Under the pieces are notes generated by a model, which searched no databases, was not told where the DNA came from, and saw only the letters and a program-made list of their open reading frames with translations. A stretch of DNA of 64,000 nucleotides from Photobacterium halotolerans DSM 18316 (GTDB lineage Bacteria; Pseudomonadota; Gammaproteobacteria; Enterobacterales; Vibrionaceae). The position numbers and the translations under genes were made by a program. The stretch is taken from NCBI RefSeq assembly GCF_000425165.1, contig NZ_AULG01000027.1, positions 1 through 64,000 on the forward strand. The letters are read 5' to 3'. Below are positions 8,674 through 18,076 of the stretch, piece by piece (positions within the stretch are counted from its first letter, which is position 1; the number at the start of each line of letters is the position of its first letter).

Positions 8674-8707
8674 TAGCAATAAAACGTACGTATTATTAAA
8701 TCCATAC

Positions 8708-8725
8708 GTTCGAAGTTTATCGAAC
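8708..8725. promoter_or_regulatory. Candidate operator palindrome 2 in the MFS/ArsR intergenic
   Basis: GTTCGA-N6-TCGAAC is a perfect inverted repeat 61 bases before the regulator start codon. An ACGTACGT palindrome lies 17 bases to its left, at 8684-8691. Either could be the operator for the ArsR-type protein. Confidence 0.4.
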
Positions 8726-8785
8726 CTTATGGGCGACCGACAGATATGTCAATGGTTTTATATCCAATGACTGAGGAATATAAGT

Positions 8786-9094
8786 GTGTCAACACAGGAA
8801 AAGAGCAGCAGCATTAAGCGTGAATCCATGCTGGGTGTGCTAAAAGCACTGGCTCACCCCATCAGACTGAAAATCATAGTGGATCTGATAAACGATGAAG
8901 AAAATGCGGAACGGCATTGCACCTCGTTCGGACTCGCCGTATCCAAGGCGACAAGGTCCCACCATTTTAAAATTCTGAAAGACGTCGGTCTGATATCACA
9001 TGTCGACCGCGGTAATTGCTCTTTAGCAACACTGCGCAAAGCAGAACTGGAGCACGAGTACCCCGGCCTGCTCAATCTCCTGAAAGACAAGTGA
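8786..9094 (+). CDS. ArsR-family repressor
   Basis: A 102-residue protein that is almost entirely one winged-helix domain: MLGVLKALAHPIRLKIIVDLINDEENAERHC, then GLAVSKATRSHHFKILKDVGLISHVDRGN as recognition helix and wing. The SKATRSHHFKIL segment is the DNA-recognition helix typical of ArsR/YczG-like regulators. There is one Cys at the start of helix 3 (RHCTSFG) and one in the wing (GNCSL), so no classical CVC metal site is present; an organic inducer is more likely than a metal. The start (GTG at 8786) is preceded by GAGGAATATAA. It is divergent from the MFS exporter, its probable target. Confidence 0.82.
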   Translation: MSTQEKSSSIKRESMLGVLKALAHPIRLKIIVDLINDEENAERHCTSFGLAVSKATRSHHFKILKDVGLISHVDRGNCSLATLRKAELEHEYPGLLNLLKDK

Positions 9095-9177
9095 TCAGCT
9101 GCGCTGTTCGGATCTTTGCAATACTGAGTAACGACTAGGATTCGGATCATCATCGGGCTTTGAGAGGTAAGCTGCAC

Positions 9178-10638
9178 GTGACATTGTTGTCTCCCACACT
9201 CATAGAAACCGGCGATCTTTCGATCACCGGTCATTCAGGCACGCGCCAGGATCGGCTTTTTCACGCGATCCGCGAAAAGATTGTCGGGAATTTGTGGCCA
9301 ATGGGCGGGAAATTACCGTCAACGCGCAAACTGGCTGATGAGTTATCCCTGAGCCGCAATACCGTCACAGCGGCTTATGAGCAACTGGTCGCGGAAGGCT
9401 ACATCGAAAGCCGGTTGGGCTCGGGATTTTACGTCTCTGTTGAGCTGCCGGAACACTATCTGACGGCGCAATCGCCAAGGGCCAACAGCCAACCCCTGGC
9501 CGCCGAGCAGGCACGGGATCCGAATGCCCCTTTTGCGCCCGGCGTGCCGGATCTGGCCGCCTTTCCGGCGACCAAATGGCAAAGCTTATTGCAGCGCCAC
9601 GCCGGTCGGCAATCACTGATGGGGAATCAGGATCTACAAGGGTTACCCGTACTGCGCCAGGCGCTGTCTGACTATCTGGCTGCCAGCCGCTCGGTTCACT
9701 GCGATCCCGGCCGCATCATCATTACCAGCGGGGCGCAGCAGGCACTGTCGCTGGCCCTGCTGGCGACGCTCAACCGGGGTGATCGGATCCTGATGGAGCA
9801 GCCGGGCTACAGCCAGATGCGCAAAATCATCGACTGGCAGGGTTATCACTTACAACCGCTTCCCGTGCAGGCACATCAGGGGCTGGATGTTGATGCCGTA
9901 CTGGCCTGTGCGTCAGAAGCGCTCTACTTAACCCCCAGTAATCAGTACCCGATGGGCACGACCCTCAACACAGAACAAAGACTGAAGCTGATTGAGTGGG
10001 CAGTACAGGGCAAGCGCTGGATCATCGAAGATGACTACGACAGTGAGTTTCAGTTTGCCCATCGTCCTTATACCAGTCTGCAGGGTCTGGCCGGCCAGAT
10101 GGGCTGTGATGATCAGATCCTCTATGTCGGCTCGTTCAGTAAAGTGATGTTCAACAGCCTGCGGCTGGGTTATCTGGTGGTGCCGCCCTCGCTGGTGTCA
10201 CGCTGTCTGATGATCAAAGATGCCCTGACCGGCGACACCCAGGCGCACACTCAGGCCGCCCTGGCCGATTTCATTCAGGAAGGCGATTTGCTGCGCCATA
10301 TCCGTAAAATGCGCCGGCTGTACAAAGACAAACACCGCTTGATGCTGGATGCCATCAGCCGCTTTTTCGGGGATCAGATCGAAGTGATCAGCCAGCCCGC
10401 CGGACTGCACATTACGCTCAAATGGCAGGGCGGGATCAGCGAGCATGACTGGGCGCAGCAAGCAGAAGCCGCCGGGATAGTGCTGCGGCCGCTGAGTTAT
10501 TACGAACACCCGCAGCACCAGACCAGAGACTGGCACGGGGCGGTACTCGGCTTTGGCAATGTGGCGTCCGGTGCCATCGAGCCTCTGATGGTCCGCCTGG
10601 CGGCGCTGTTTCATAATGGAACCAGCGATGAAAAATGA
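9178..10638 (+). CDS. MocR-type regulator (GntR HTH fused to aminotransferase fold)
   Basis: A 486-residue MocR/PdxR-subfamily protein. Residues about 22-90 are a GntR winged helix (RQDRLFHAIREKIVGNLWPMGGKLPSTRKLADEL, SRNTVTAAYEQL). After a linker, the C-terminal 350 residues form a class-I aminotransferase-like domain with the PLP lysine at about K322 in SFSKVMF, EDDYDSEF for the PLP-contacting Asp, and IITSGAQQALSLAL. Members sense PLP or amino-compound adducts and regulate vitamin B6, GABA or taurine genes. I chose the GTG at 9178, preceded by GAGAGG; an upstream TTG at 9160 is possible. Its target is unclear: no pdxST, gab or tau gene lies beside it. Confidence 0.87.
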   Translation: MTLLSPTLIETGDLSITGHSGTRQDRLFHAIREKIVGNLWPMGGKLPSTRKLADELSLSRNTVTAAYEQLVAEGYIESRLGSGFYVSVELPEHYLTAQSPRANSQPLAAEQARDPNAPFAPGVPDLAAFPATKWQSLLQRHAGRQSLMGNQDLQGLPVLRQALSDYLAASRSVHCDPGRIIITSGAQQALSLALLATLNRGDRILMEQPGYSQMRKIIDWQGYHLQPLPVQAHQGLDVDAVLACASEALYLTPSNQYPMGTTLNTEQRLKLIEWAVQGKRWIIEDDYDSEFQFAHRPYTSLQGLAGQMGCDDQILYVGSFSKVMFNSLRLGYLVVPPSLVSRCLMIKDALTGDTQAHTQAALADFIQEGDLLRHIRKMRRLYKDKHRLMLDAISRFFGDQIEVISQPAGLHITLKWQGGISEHDWAQQAEAAGIVLRPLSYYEHPQHQTRDWHGAVLGFGNVASGAIEPLMVRLAALFHNGTSDEK

Positions 10639-11029
10639 TTGCCGTCACAGCGTGCTTAATTTTCCCAAGCTCCAGTTCTGTTCCTCTGCGCGTTGCAGTC
10701 TGCGTCTGGATACCTGATGTCTGAATACTGATAAGCGCAGATTTCCGTGAATTGTCGACAGGGATAAGGTCTTTGAAGGGCTTCAAACGACTTACTGTAA
10801 CAATCTTTGTATACATTAATGATGTGATTTGTTTTCCAAACAGCCATCTTGCTTCAACAGAATTGGTTATTTGATAAAAATCTTTTTCGGCCGGGCGATC
10901 CCTTCAATCCTGCTGATGAGCGGGCCAATGCCTTATCGTCTGTGGCTTTTATCGGGGGATCAGGCGCATAGATACCTGGTCAGGTCAAAAAGTTGACACA
11001 ACTCACATGCTGGTAAGGCAAGGAAACTC
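10639..11029. other. Intergenic region before the pykF promoter, no gene seen
   Basis: About 390 bases with short AT-rich stretches (10790-10880) and no ORF with a credible ribosome binding site. A TTGACA at 10993 is too far (34 bases) from the TATAAT at 11033 to be its -35 box. Confidence 0.5.
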
Positions 11030-11038
11030 TGCTATAAT
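11010..11038 (+). promoter_or_regulatory. Extended -10 promoter for pykF
   Basis: TGCTATAAT (11030-11038) is a perfect extended -10 element. The hexamer 17 bases upstream (CTGGTA) is a poor -35, which extended -10 promoters tolerate. Transcription would start near 11045, leaving a leader of about 294 bases before pykF. Confidence 0.6.
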
Positions 11039-11338
11039 TACGACCTTGTTAATTCAGCCACTTTGTGGCACTGGCAGCGGATCTCCACAGTCTTTGTGTC
11101 GACGGTTCAGTCAGTCTGTACAGCCTTTTCGTCAGCTTTATCAAAGCAATGCAACTGCTTTTATAAAGCAAGTAATGTTGCCAGACAATTTGTATGGCTC
11201 AATGATACCTTTCAGGACTTTGTTGATAAAAACACGATCATGATCTCATTTTGTAGCTGTGATTCAACATTAACAGATCAGTCCTTTGAGGTATAAAAGC
11301 GCCAGAAGTTTCCTTCAAGTTCTCGGAGAATATTCTCA
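11039..11338 (+). other. Long 5' leader of pykF
   Basis: About 300 bases between the extended -10 box and the pykF ATG. It contains a small GCCAC/GTGGC hairpin (11057-11069) and several overlapping short ORFs without good ribosome binding sites. I see no known riboswitch consensus. A second promoter closer to the gene cannot be excluded. Confidence 0.45.
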
Positions 11339-12751
11339 ATGAAAAAAACCAAAATCGTCTGCACGATTGGTCCTAAGACAGAATCAGTTGAAATGCTGAC
11401 CAAACTGGTTAACGCCGGTATGAACGTTATGCGTCTGAACTTCTCGCACGGCGATTTCGCCGAGCACGGTCAGCGTATCCAGAACGTTCGTGAAGTCATG
11501 GCGCAAACCGGCCAACCTGTGGCTATTTTGCTGGATACCAAAGGGCCTGAAATCCGCACCATCAAACTGGAAGGCGGCGCAGACGTTTCACTGACAGCCG
11601 GTCAGGAATTCACTTTCACTACTGACACCACAGTTGTCGGTAACCAAAACCGCGTGGCCGTGACTTACTCTGGTTTCGCCAACGATCTGAGCGCAGGCGA
11701 CACTATCCTGGTTGACGATGGCCTGATCGAAATGGAAGTGCTGGCCACCACCGACACAGAAGTGAAATGCCGTGTACTGAACAACGGCGATCTGGGCGAA
11801 AACAAAGGTGTGAACCTGCCAGGCGTGTCTGTCAAGCTGCCGGCACTGGCTGAAAAAGACAAAGCCGATCTGAAATTCGGTTGTGAGCAAGGCGTTGACT
11901 TCGTTGCCGCTTCTTTCATCCGTAAAGCAGAAGACGTTAATGAAATCCGTGAACTGCTGAACGCCAACGGCGGCGAGAAGATCCAGATCATCTCTAAGAT
12001 CGAGAACCAGGAAGGTGTTGATAACTTCGACGCGATTCTGGAAGCTTCTGACGGCATCATGGTTGCCCGTGGCGACCTGGGTGTCGAAATCCCGGTTGAA
12101 GAAGTGATCTTCGCGCAGAAGATGATGATCGAGAAATGTAACCGTGCCCGTAAAGTGGTGATCACTGCCACTCAGATGCTGGATTCTATGATCAAGAACC
12201 CGCGTCCGACCCGTGCCGAAGCCGGTGACGTTGCCAACGCCATCATGGACGGTACAGATGCCGTGATGCTGTCTGGTGAGTCTGCGAAGGGTAAATACCC
12301 GATTGAAGCGGTCACCATCATGGCGCAAATCTGTGCCCGTACCGATTCTGCCATGCGTGCGTCTCTGAGTGCGCGTCTGGACAGCCCTCGCCTGCGTATT
12401 ACTGAAGCCGTCTGTAAAGGTGCGGTAGACACAGCCGAGAAACTGAATGCACCGCTGATTGTGGTAGCGACCGAAGCCGGTAAGTCTGCCCGCTCTGTGC
12501 GTAAATACTTCCCGACGGCCAACATTCTGGCTATCACCACTAACAGCAAAACCGCCGCTCAGCTGTGCCTGACCAAAGGCGTCACGCCAGTGGTGGTCGA
12601 TGCGATCGAAAGCACTGATGCCTTCTACGCACGCGGTAAAGCGCTGGCGCTGGAATCCGGTCTGGGTGCCAAAGGCGATATCGTGGTCATGGTCTCAGGT
12701 GCGCTGGTCCCTTCAGGCACGACCAACACGGCCTCGGTACACGTACTGTAA
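11339..12751 (+). CDS. pykF: Pyruvate kinase, type I
   Basis: A 470-residue pyruvate kinase converting phosphoenolpyruvate and ADP to pyruvate and ATP in the cytoplasm. It starts [16 protein letters not shown], contains [10 protein letters not shown] (Arg-Asn-x-Ser-His motif), [11 protein letters not shown], the active-site signature [18 protein letters not shown] with the catalytic Lys, and [14 protein letters not shown], followed by the C-terminal allosteric domain. Length and sequence match the fructose-1,6-bisphosphate-activated PykF of E. coli (470 residues). A CGGAGAA site precedes the ATG. It is monocistronic with a strong terminator. Its product feeds the acetolactate synthase encoded nearby on the opposite strand. 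Confidence 0.97.
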   Translation: MKKTKIVCTIGPKTESVEMLTKLVNAGMNVMRLNFSHGDFAEHGQRIQNVREVMAQTGQPVAILLDTKGPEIRTIKLEGGADVSLTAGQEFTFTTDTTVVGNQNRVAVTYSGFANDLSAGDTILVDDGLIEMEVLATTDTEVKCRVLNNGDLGENKGVNLPGVSVKLPALAEKDKADLKFGCEQGVDFVAASFIRKAEDVNEIRELLNANGGEKIQIISKIENQEGVDNFDAILEASDGIMVARGDLGVEIPVEEVIFAQKMMIEKCNRARKVVITATQMLDSMIKNPRPTRAEAGDVANAIMDGTDAVMLSGESAKGKYPIEAVTIMAQICARTDSAMRASLSARLDSPRLRITEAVCKGAVDTAEKLNAPLIVVATEAGKSARSVRKYFPTANILAITTNSKTAAQLCLTKGVTPVVVDAIESTDAFYARGKALALESGLGAKGDIVVMVSGALVPSGTTNTASVHVL

Positions 12752-12800
12752 TTCAGCCGTCACGGCTACTGCTGTATAGCAGCATAGAGAAAGTGCATAG

Positions 12801-12830
12801 AAAACGGGAGCTTCGGCTCCCGTTTTGTTT
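12801..12830 (+). terminator. Terminator of pykF
   Basis: AAAACGGGAGC-TTCG-GCTCCCGTTTTGTTT: an 11-bp stem with a UUCG tetraloop and a T-tract, 50 bases after the pykF stop. It is symmetrical enough to act in both directions. Confidence 0.93.
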
Positions 12831-12866
12831 ATCTGCCCGCCTGTTTTTGCATTGCCTGACCAAGGT

Positions 12867-12998
12867 TCACCAGCCAAAGATTTCCTTGTGATGCGTATTC
12901 AGTAACAAGACAGCCAGCAGGAAATACAAGGCGCTGACGTGAAAGCCGAGCAAACACAGCAACAAAGTGGTGCTGCGAACCAAGACTGTATTCAGCAT
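12867..12998 (-). CDS. Predicted 43-residue single-span membrane peptide
   Basis: ATG at 12998 to TGA at 12867-12869 encodes 43 residues: MLNTVLVRSTTLLLCLLG, FHVSALYFLLAVLLLNTH, HKEIFGW. A long hydrophobic stretch (about residues 11-34) is broken only by FHVS, and the C-terminus is charged/aromatic. The ribosome binding site GAGGAGGGG 7 bases upstream is among the strongest in the window. The gene sits alone between the ilvIH terminator and the pykF terminator, on the ilv strand, with a perfect 18-base palindrome about 100 bases upstream. I know no family for it. The ribosome binding site, hydrophobicity and isolation favour a real small protein, but there is no homology evidence. Confidence 0.5.
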   Translation of the reverse strand: MLNTVLVRSTTLLLCLLGFHVSALYFLLAVLLLNTHHKEIFGW

Positions 12999-13095
12999 AG
13001 ATCGACCCCTCCTCGTATGCAGTCTGCCTGACCCCGGTTAAGACGCTGCGTGATAACGCAGCCACGCGGTCAACAGAACAATCGTCACACCACCT

Positions 13096-13113
13096 ATTAG
13101 ACTTTAGTCTAAT
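13096..13113. promoter_or_regulatory. Perfect palindrome upstream of the 43-residue peptide gene
   Basis: ATTAGAC-TTTA-GTCTAAT is a perfect 7+4+7 inverted repeat between the ilvIH terminator and the small-peptide gene. It has no T-tract, so it reads as an operator-like site rather than a terminator. TCTAAT within it could also serve as a -10 box for the peptide gene. Confidence 0.4.
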
Positions 13114-13135
13114 GTCGCAAGAAAAGGCCACTACG

Positions 13136-13167
13136 AAAAAGCCCGCCAGGTGTTGCCTGGCGGGCTT
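13136..13167 (-). terminator. Terminator of ilvIH
   Basis: Minus-strand AAGCCCGCCAGG pairs with CCTGGCGGGCTT (12 bp, 5-base loop) and is followed by TTTTTCG, 28 bases after the ilvH stop. Confidence 0.93.
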
Positions 13168-13194
13168 GAAAAGGACGGTATTTTGCTGGAAAGA

Positions 13195-13689
13195 TCAGGC
13201 TTTCAGTGAGCGTTCACCGCGGGCAATGCCGACCACGCCGCTGCGGGCAACTTCAATGATTTCAGTCGCTTCGCTGACTGCGTCCAGAAACGCATCCAGT
13301 TTGTCACTGGTGCCGGCCAGCTGAACGGTATAAATCTGGCTGGTGACATCAACAATCTGGCCGCGGAAAATATCCGATGTCCGCTTCACTTCTGCACGGG
13401 CATAGCCACTGGCTTTGACTTTCACCAGCATCAGCTCACGCTCAACATGTTCAGAGTCGGTCACATTGCTGACTTTCAGAATATCGATCAGCTTGTGCAG
13501 GTGCTTCTCGATCTGCTCCAGCGCCGCATCTTCCACGCTGGTGGTAATGTTCAGCCGCGACAGCGTCGGGTCGTCCGTCGGTGCCACAGTCAAAGATTCA
13601 ATGTTGTAACCACGCTGGGAGAACAGCCCCACCACGCGTGAAAGTGCACCTGGTTCGTTTTCTAATAATACTGATACAATCCTGCGCAT
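13195..13689 (-). CDS. ilvH: Acetolactate synthase III small (regulatory) subunit
   Basis: A 164-residue regulatory subunit that binds valine and activates the catalytic IlvI subunit. The N-terminal ACT domain starts [35 protein letters not shown] with the conserved PGALSR turn and GYNIESL; the C-terminal half (ELMLVKVKASGYARAEVKRTSDIFRGQIVDV) is the IlvH-specific second domain. Length matches E. coli IlvH (163). Its start codon overlaps the ilvI stop as TAATG, indicating translational coupling and equal stoichiometry. A strong terminator follows. Confidence 0.97.
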   Translation of the reverse strand: MRRIVSVLLENEPGALSRVVGLFSQRGYNIESLTVAPTDDPTLSRLNITTSVEDAALEQIEKHLHKLIDILKVSNVTDSEHVERELMLVKVKASGYARAEVKRTSDIFRGQIVDVTSQIYTVQLAGTSDKLDAFLDAVSEATEIIEVARSGVVGIARGERSLKA

Positions 13690-15407
13690 TAGGTTCTCTC
13701 CGTTTTACTCAGCCACATTTCACTCATGGATCCGCCCCGGATCAGCATTGGGTAAACGTGCTCTGTTTCATCCACGCTGATATCGACAAAGACTAACTTA
13801 TCTTTCATTGCTAAAGCGCGTTCCAGCTCACTTTCCAGCTTCGCCGGATCCGAAATCCGGATACCGACATGGCCATAAGCTTCTGCAATAGCAGCAAAAT
13901 CAGGCACTGAATCCATGTAGGAGTGCGAGTGGCGGCCCTGATAGATCATGTCCTGCCATTGTTTTACCATGCCCAGGAAACGGTTATTCAGGTTAATGAT
14001 TTTCACCGGAATGTCGTACTGCAGGGCGGTCGACAATTCCTGGATGTTCATCTGAATACTGCCGTCACCGGTCACGCAGAGTACTTCCGCATCAGGAAAG
14101 GCGAACTTCACCCCCATCGCCGCCGGCAGGCCAAAGCCCATGGTGCCCAGGCCACCTGAGTTTAACCAGCGACGCGGCTTGTCGAACGGATAGTACAGGG
14201 CCGCAAACATCTGGTGCTGACCCACATCCGATGCCACGTAGGCATCACCATTGGTTAATTTGTATACCGTTTCAATGACCTGCTGAGGTTTGATGCGGTC
14301 ACTGTCTGTTTTGTAGCTCAGACACTTGCGCGCCCGCCAGGATTCGATTTCGCTCCACCATTCATCCATCGCGGCTTTATCGTTGCTGTCCTGCTGCTCT
14401 TCCAGCAGTTTCAGCATGCTGTTGAGCACTGCATCTGCCGAGCCGACGATCGGAATGTCGGCTTTAACTGTCTTGGATATCGACGACGGGTCGATATCGA
14501 TATGCATGATGGTGGCGTTCGGACAGTATTTTTCCAGATTATTGGTAGTACGGTCATCAAAACGAACCCCGATGCCAAAAATCAGATCGGCATTGTGCAT
14601 GGTCATATTCGCTTCATAAGTACCATGCATACCCAGCATGCCCACGCTGTTGCGGTGCGTGCCGGGGAAGGCGCCCAGCCCCATCAGGGTACTGACCACA
14701 GGAATATTCAGGCTTTCAGCCAGTGCCAGCACCTGCTGCTCACTGTTCGACATGATGACACCGCCACCCACGTACAGCACCGGCTTCTTAGCGGCCAGCA
14801 AGGCTTTCACGCCGCGCTTGATCTGGCCTTTGTGGCCCTGAAGGGTGGGATTGTACGAGCGCATGCTGATCGCTTCCGGGTACTGGTACGGGTACGTTTT
14901 CGATGGATCCAGCATGTCTTTGGGGATATCGACAACCACAGGCCCGGGACGGCCGCTGGCTGCAATGTAAAAGGCTTTTTTGATGATGGCAGGAATATCT
15001 TCTGTTCGCTTCACCAGAAAACTGTGTTTCACCACCGGACGGGAGATACCGACCATGTCGCATTCCTGGAAAGCATCGTTACCAATCAGGTGACTCATCA
15101 CCTGACCGGACAGTACCACCATAGGGATAGAATCCATATACGCGGTAGCAATACCGGTAATGGCGTTGGTTGCACCCGGACCTGAAGTCACCAGTACAAC
15201 GCCGACTTCACCCGTGGCGCGGGCATAGCCGTCTGCCATGTGAACGGCCGCTTGCTCATGGCGCACGAGTACGTGCTCGATGTCGCTCTTTTCATGCAGC
15301 GCATCGTAAATATCCAGAACAGAACCGCCAGGGTAACCGAAGATATGCTTCACGCCTTGGTCGATCATCGAACGGACGATCATATCAGCGCCGGACAACA
15401 TTTCCAT
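13689..15407 (-). CDS. ilvI: Acetolactate synthase III large (catalytic) subunit
   Basis: A 572-residue thiamine-diphosphate enzyme that condenses two pyruvates to acetolactate, or pyruvate with 2-ketobutyrate, the first shared step of valine, leucine and isoleucine synthesis. The catalytic Glu is E51 in [16 protein letters not shown]; the cofactor-binding motif reads [18 protein letters not shown]...NN; the central FAD-binding domain includes [18 protein letters not shown]. Length and sequence match IlvI of E. coli (574). It forms an operon with ilvH (TAATG overlap). CTGGAGAC lies before the ATG. No leader peptide or attenuator was found upstream, consistent with Lrp-type control in relatives. 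Confidence 0.97.
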   Translation of the reverse strand: MEMLSGADMIVRSMIDQGVKHIFGYPGGSVLDIYDALHEKSDIEHVLVRHEQAAVHMADGYARATGEVGVVLVTSGPGATNAITGIATAYMDSIPMVVLSGQVMSHLIGNDAFQECDMVGISRPVVKHSFLVKRTEDIPAIIKKAFYIAASGRPGPVVVDIPKDMLDPSKTYPYQYPEAISMRSYNPTLQGHKGQIKRGVKALLAAKKPVLYVGGGVIMSNSEQQVLALAESLNIPVVSTLMGLGAFPGTHRNSVGMLGMHGTYEANMTMHNADLIFGIGVRFDDRTTNNLEKYCPNATIMHIDIDPSSISKTVKADIPIVGSADAVLNSMLKLLEEQQDSNDKAAMDEWWSEIESWRARKCLSYKTDSDRIKPQQVIETVYKLTNGDAYVASDVGQHQMFAALYYPFDKPRRWLNSGGLGTMGFGLPAAMGVKFAFPDAEVLCVTGDGSIQMNIQELSTALQYDIPVKIINLNNRFLGMVKQWQDMIYQGRHSHSYMDSVPDFAAIAEAYGHVGIRISDPAKLESELERALAMKDKLVFVDISVDETEHVYPMLIRGGSMSEMWLSKTERT

Positions 15408-16010
15408 ATTCTTGTCTCCAGGTTGCGTATACCTGCGTCTGTACCGGAGCCTCTGACCTTGTGTGCCGGATATGATGGCGAGCTGGGGCTGTCTTTCTGT
15501 GCCGCAGCAACAGAAGGGCAGTCATACCGGGTTACGCCAGCATACCGAACGGGTTTGCTTAACATTCGTCGCCGTCAGCAAGACAGCGGTAGGGAGCAGA
15601 CCAACAGTGTCAGTGGTACAGACGGGTATAACATAGTTAGGGCTTATCTTTAGCCTAAAGAAATCCAGTGTGTTTTTCGTACTATGTGACTGCCAATGGA
15701 CATTCCCACCAGCAGTAACCCAGTCGCCACCTTAACGTTTTTTAACCGCTGACGTCCATTCCCCACAGCTATTTCGTGGTTATTTTCTGTACTGACTGCA
15801 AATAGCCTTATTAACGGCCAGCGAACAGAAATCAAACAGGATAATGAACCAGTATCACACCAATAAATCAGCATATGCGCCCATCATTATCCTTTGCAGA
15901 GCAGGAAGGCTGACAGAAAATCATGAAAAAAGCAGACGTGAGTCTCGCTGATAAGACAACGACCTGCTGACAGGCCGCTGGTAACAGAAAGGATTGCCGG
16001 TAGGTTTCGC
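15408..16010. other. ilvI upstream region, no convincing gene
   Basis: About 600 bases. On the minus strand a TATGTTATAC stretch near 15628-15637 could be an ilvI -10 region, preceded by TTTAGGCTAAAG (15647-15658), which resembles one arm of the palindrome at 13096. An ORF of 74 codons (15650-15874, minus) has unremarkable composition and a poorly placed AAGGA; I do not call it. A long regulatory region is normal for an Lrp-controlled ilvIH. Confidence 0.45.
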
Positions 16011-17846
16011 TTAGCGCTTTGGTGGCTTCTGGCGCGGACTCTCGTGATACATGGCTTCGATCTGCTGGTGATAGCGCTGAAGGATCACCTTGCGGCGCAG
16101 CTTCTGGGTCGGTGTCAGTTCTCCCTCATCCATTGAAAAGGCTTTGGGCAGCAAAGTGAACTTTTTCACCTGCTCGAACTTGGCGAGATCTTTTTGCAGC
16201 TCGGCAATGCGTTGCTCGACCACGGCCATGATCTGGCTGTGCCTGAGCAGTTCCAGACGGTTGTGATACCTGATATTCAACTCGCGGGCGTGGTTTTCCA
16301 GGGTCTCATAACAAGGCACCACCAGGGCAGACACAAACTTGCGGGCATCGGCAATCACCGCGATTTGCTCGATCATTGAGTCCTTGCCGATCGCACCTTC
16401 AATCACCTGAGGCGCAATATACTTGCCGCCTGAGGTTTTCATCAGCTCCTTAATCCGGTCGGTGATGAAAAGATTGCCCTGTGCATCGAATTCGCCGGCA
16501 TCACCGGTTTTCAGGAAACCGTCCGGGGTAAAGTTCGCGGCAGTTTCTTCCGCCAGCTTGTAGTACCCGCGCATCACCATGGGCCCGCGCACCAGAATTT
16601 CACTGTGCTCACCGATTTTCACTTCCGCACCGGGCATCAGGGTACCAATCGAATCGGCGTTAAAACCAATATCGTCCCAGCAGGATACGGTGGCCGTGGT
16701 TTCCGTCATCCCGTAGCCCAGCTTGACGTTGATGCCTATGGCATGAAAGAAACGTCCGATACCGGCATCCAGCTTGGCTCCGCCGCAAGGCATGAACTTG
16801 ATACGTCCGCCCAGCACCTCACGCAGCTTTGACAGCACCAGCTTGTCTGCCGCTTTATGGGCGATGTTTAACCAGGCCGCTGGCCGGCGGTTCTGCTGCC
16901 GGCATGCCGCCATACGGTGACCAATGGCCAGCGCAGCGTGAAACAGCGCCCGGCGGTGCACCGGGGCTTTGGCCACTTTGGCCTGCACCGCACTGTAGAT
17001 TTTCTCGTAAACACGCGGCACCGCCGACATCACATTCGGCCGCACTTCCACCAGCGCCTCACGCACGGCATTGGTGTCGGTCAGATAGCAGTTGATACCG
17101 CCGCGGTGCAGCACATAGAAAGTCCAGGCGCGTTCGAACACGTGGGACAAGGGCAGGAAACACAATGAGACATCCCCTTCGTTCAGGGCCAGTCTCTGAT
17201 CATGGCCCTGCAGCTGCGCTGCAATATTGGCGTAATCCAGCATCACCCCTTTGGGCGTGCCTGTAGTACCTGAGGTATAGATCAGCGTCAGCAAATCATC
17301 CATCCGGCAATCAGCCAGACGGGCCAGCAGCGCCTCTTCATCCCCGCTTCTACCCTGGGCGACAAACTGCTGATAATCACATACCAGCGCATGATCGGCA
17401 GGGTCGCAGTGGCCATCCATCAAGACGATGCGTTCGAGCTGCGGGCACTCTGCCGCTATCTGCAAGACCGCGTCCAGCTGGGCAGCCTCGCCCACGAACA
17501 GCACCTTAATGTCGGCGTTATTGATGATATAGGCCGCCTGCTGCGCGGTACTGGTCGGATAAATCGGCACCGTCACCCCGCGCAGGTACAGGGTGGACAG
17601 ATCGGCGACCGTCCAGCGGGCCATATTGGGCGAAAAGATCCCGACTTTATCCTGAACGCCGACACCCTGGGCCAGCAACGCCAGTGACAGCTGATGAATC
17701 TGCTCACCCAGCGTCTGCCAGCTGATGTCCCGCCACTGGCCATCTTGAGGATAGCGAAGCGCGATACGGCTCCCCAAACGGGCGATCTGGTGCTGAATAC
17801 GGTGAACTATGTGGTAGTCAAGTTGTGACATAAACGGCTCTGTCAT
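16011..17846 (-). CDS. Long-chain acyl-CoA synthetase (AMP-binding enzyme)
   Basis: A 611-residue ANL-superfamily adenylating enzyme of the eukaryote-like long-chain acyl-CoA synthetase branch (FadD15/AAS type). The ATP-binding P-loop is [33 protein letters not shown] is the A5 motif; [20 protein letters not shown] is the A7 motif with the Asp that contacts ribose; [14 protein letters not shown] leads into the C-terminal lid. It activates fatty acids with ATP and CoA. Chain length is not readable. The start is [12 protein letters not shown] at 17846; an ATG five codons later fits many homologues that start near MSQ. It lies between ilvI and leuO on the same strand, but 600 bases from ilvI. 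Confidence 0.9.
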   Translation of the reverse strand: MTEPFMSQLDYHIVHRIQHQIARLGSRIALRYPQDGQWRDISWQTLGEQIHQLSLALLAQGVGVQDKVGIFSPNMARWTVADLSTLYLRGVTVPIYPTSTAQQAAYIINNADIKVLFVGEAAQLDAVLQIAAECPQLERIVLMDGHCDPADHALVCDYQQFVAQGRSGDEEALLARLADCRMDDLLTLIYTSGTTGTPKGVMLDYANIAAQLQGHDQRLALNEGDVSLCFLPLSHVFERAWTFYVLHRGGINCYLTDTNAVREALVEVRPNVMSAVPRVYEKIYSAVQAKVAKAPVHRRALFHAALAIGHRMAACRQQNRRPAAWLNIAHKAADKLVLSKLREVLGGRIKFMPCGGAKLDAGIGRFFHAIGINVKLGYGMTETTATVSCWDDIGFNADSIGTLMPGAEVKIGEHSEILVRGPMVMRGYYKLAEETAANFTPDGFLKTGDAGEFDAQGNLFITDRIKELMKTSGGKYIAPQVIEGAIGKDSMIEQIAVIADARKFVSALVVPCYETLENHARELNIRYHNRLELLRHSQIMAVVEQRIAELQKDLAKFEQVKKFTLLPKAFSMDEGELTPTQKLRRKVILQRYHQQIEAMYHESPRQKPPKR

Positions 17847-18010
17847 GAAATTAGCTTACAGCTGTTCGCTGAAGGAGCAGAAAGTCTACTGATCGGACAT
17901 CAAAAGGCAACAGAGATCATCAGGCTGACAGGCAGAATGCTGCATGGCTCCCACTCCTTGCGACGGCATAACACAATGCGGCGACTATCTGCACGCCAGA
18001 GCCAAAGCCA

Positions 18011-18050
18011 AAAAGAAGAAACGGCTGTTTCCCCGAAGAGAAACAGCCGT
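18011..18050 (-). terminator. Terminator of leuO
   Basis: Minus-strand ACGGCTGTTTC and GAAACAGCCGT form an 11-bp stem with an 8-base loop, followed by TTCTTCTTTTT, 26 bases after the leuO stop. Confidence 0.92.
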
Positions 18051-18076
18051 ATTCAGCACAGTAAACCTGGCGGGAT

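Noticed and set aside
10993..10998. TTGACA as -35 box for pykF
   Set aside because: 34 bases from the TATAAT, far outside the 16-18 range.
12829..13131. 100-codon minus-strand ORF starting MAFSCDIRLKSNRW
   Set aside because: Starts next to the ilvIH terminator without a ribosome binding site, runs through the palindrome, and overlaps in another frame the better-supported 43-codon ORF.
15650..15874. 74-codon minus-strand ORF upstream of ilvI
   Set aside because: Poorly placed ribosome binding site, no recognisable pattern, lies in the presumed ilvI control region.
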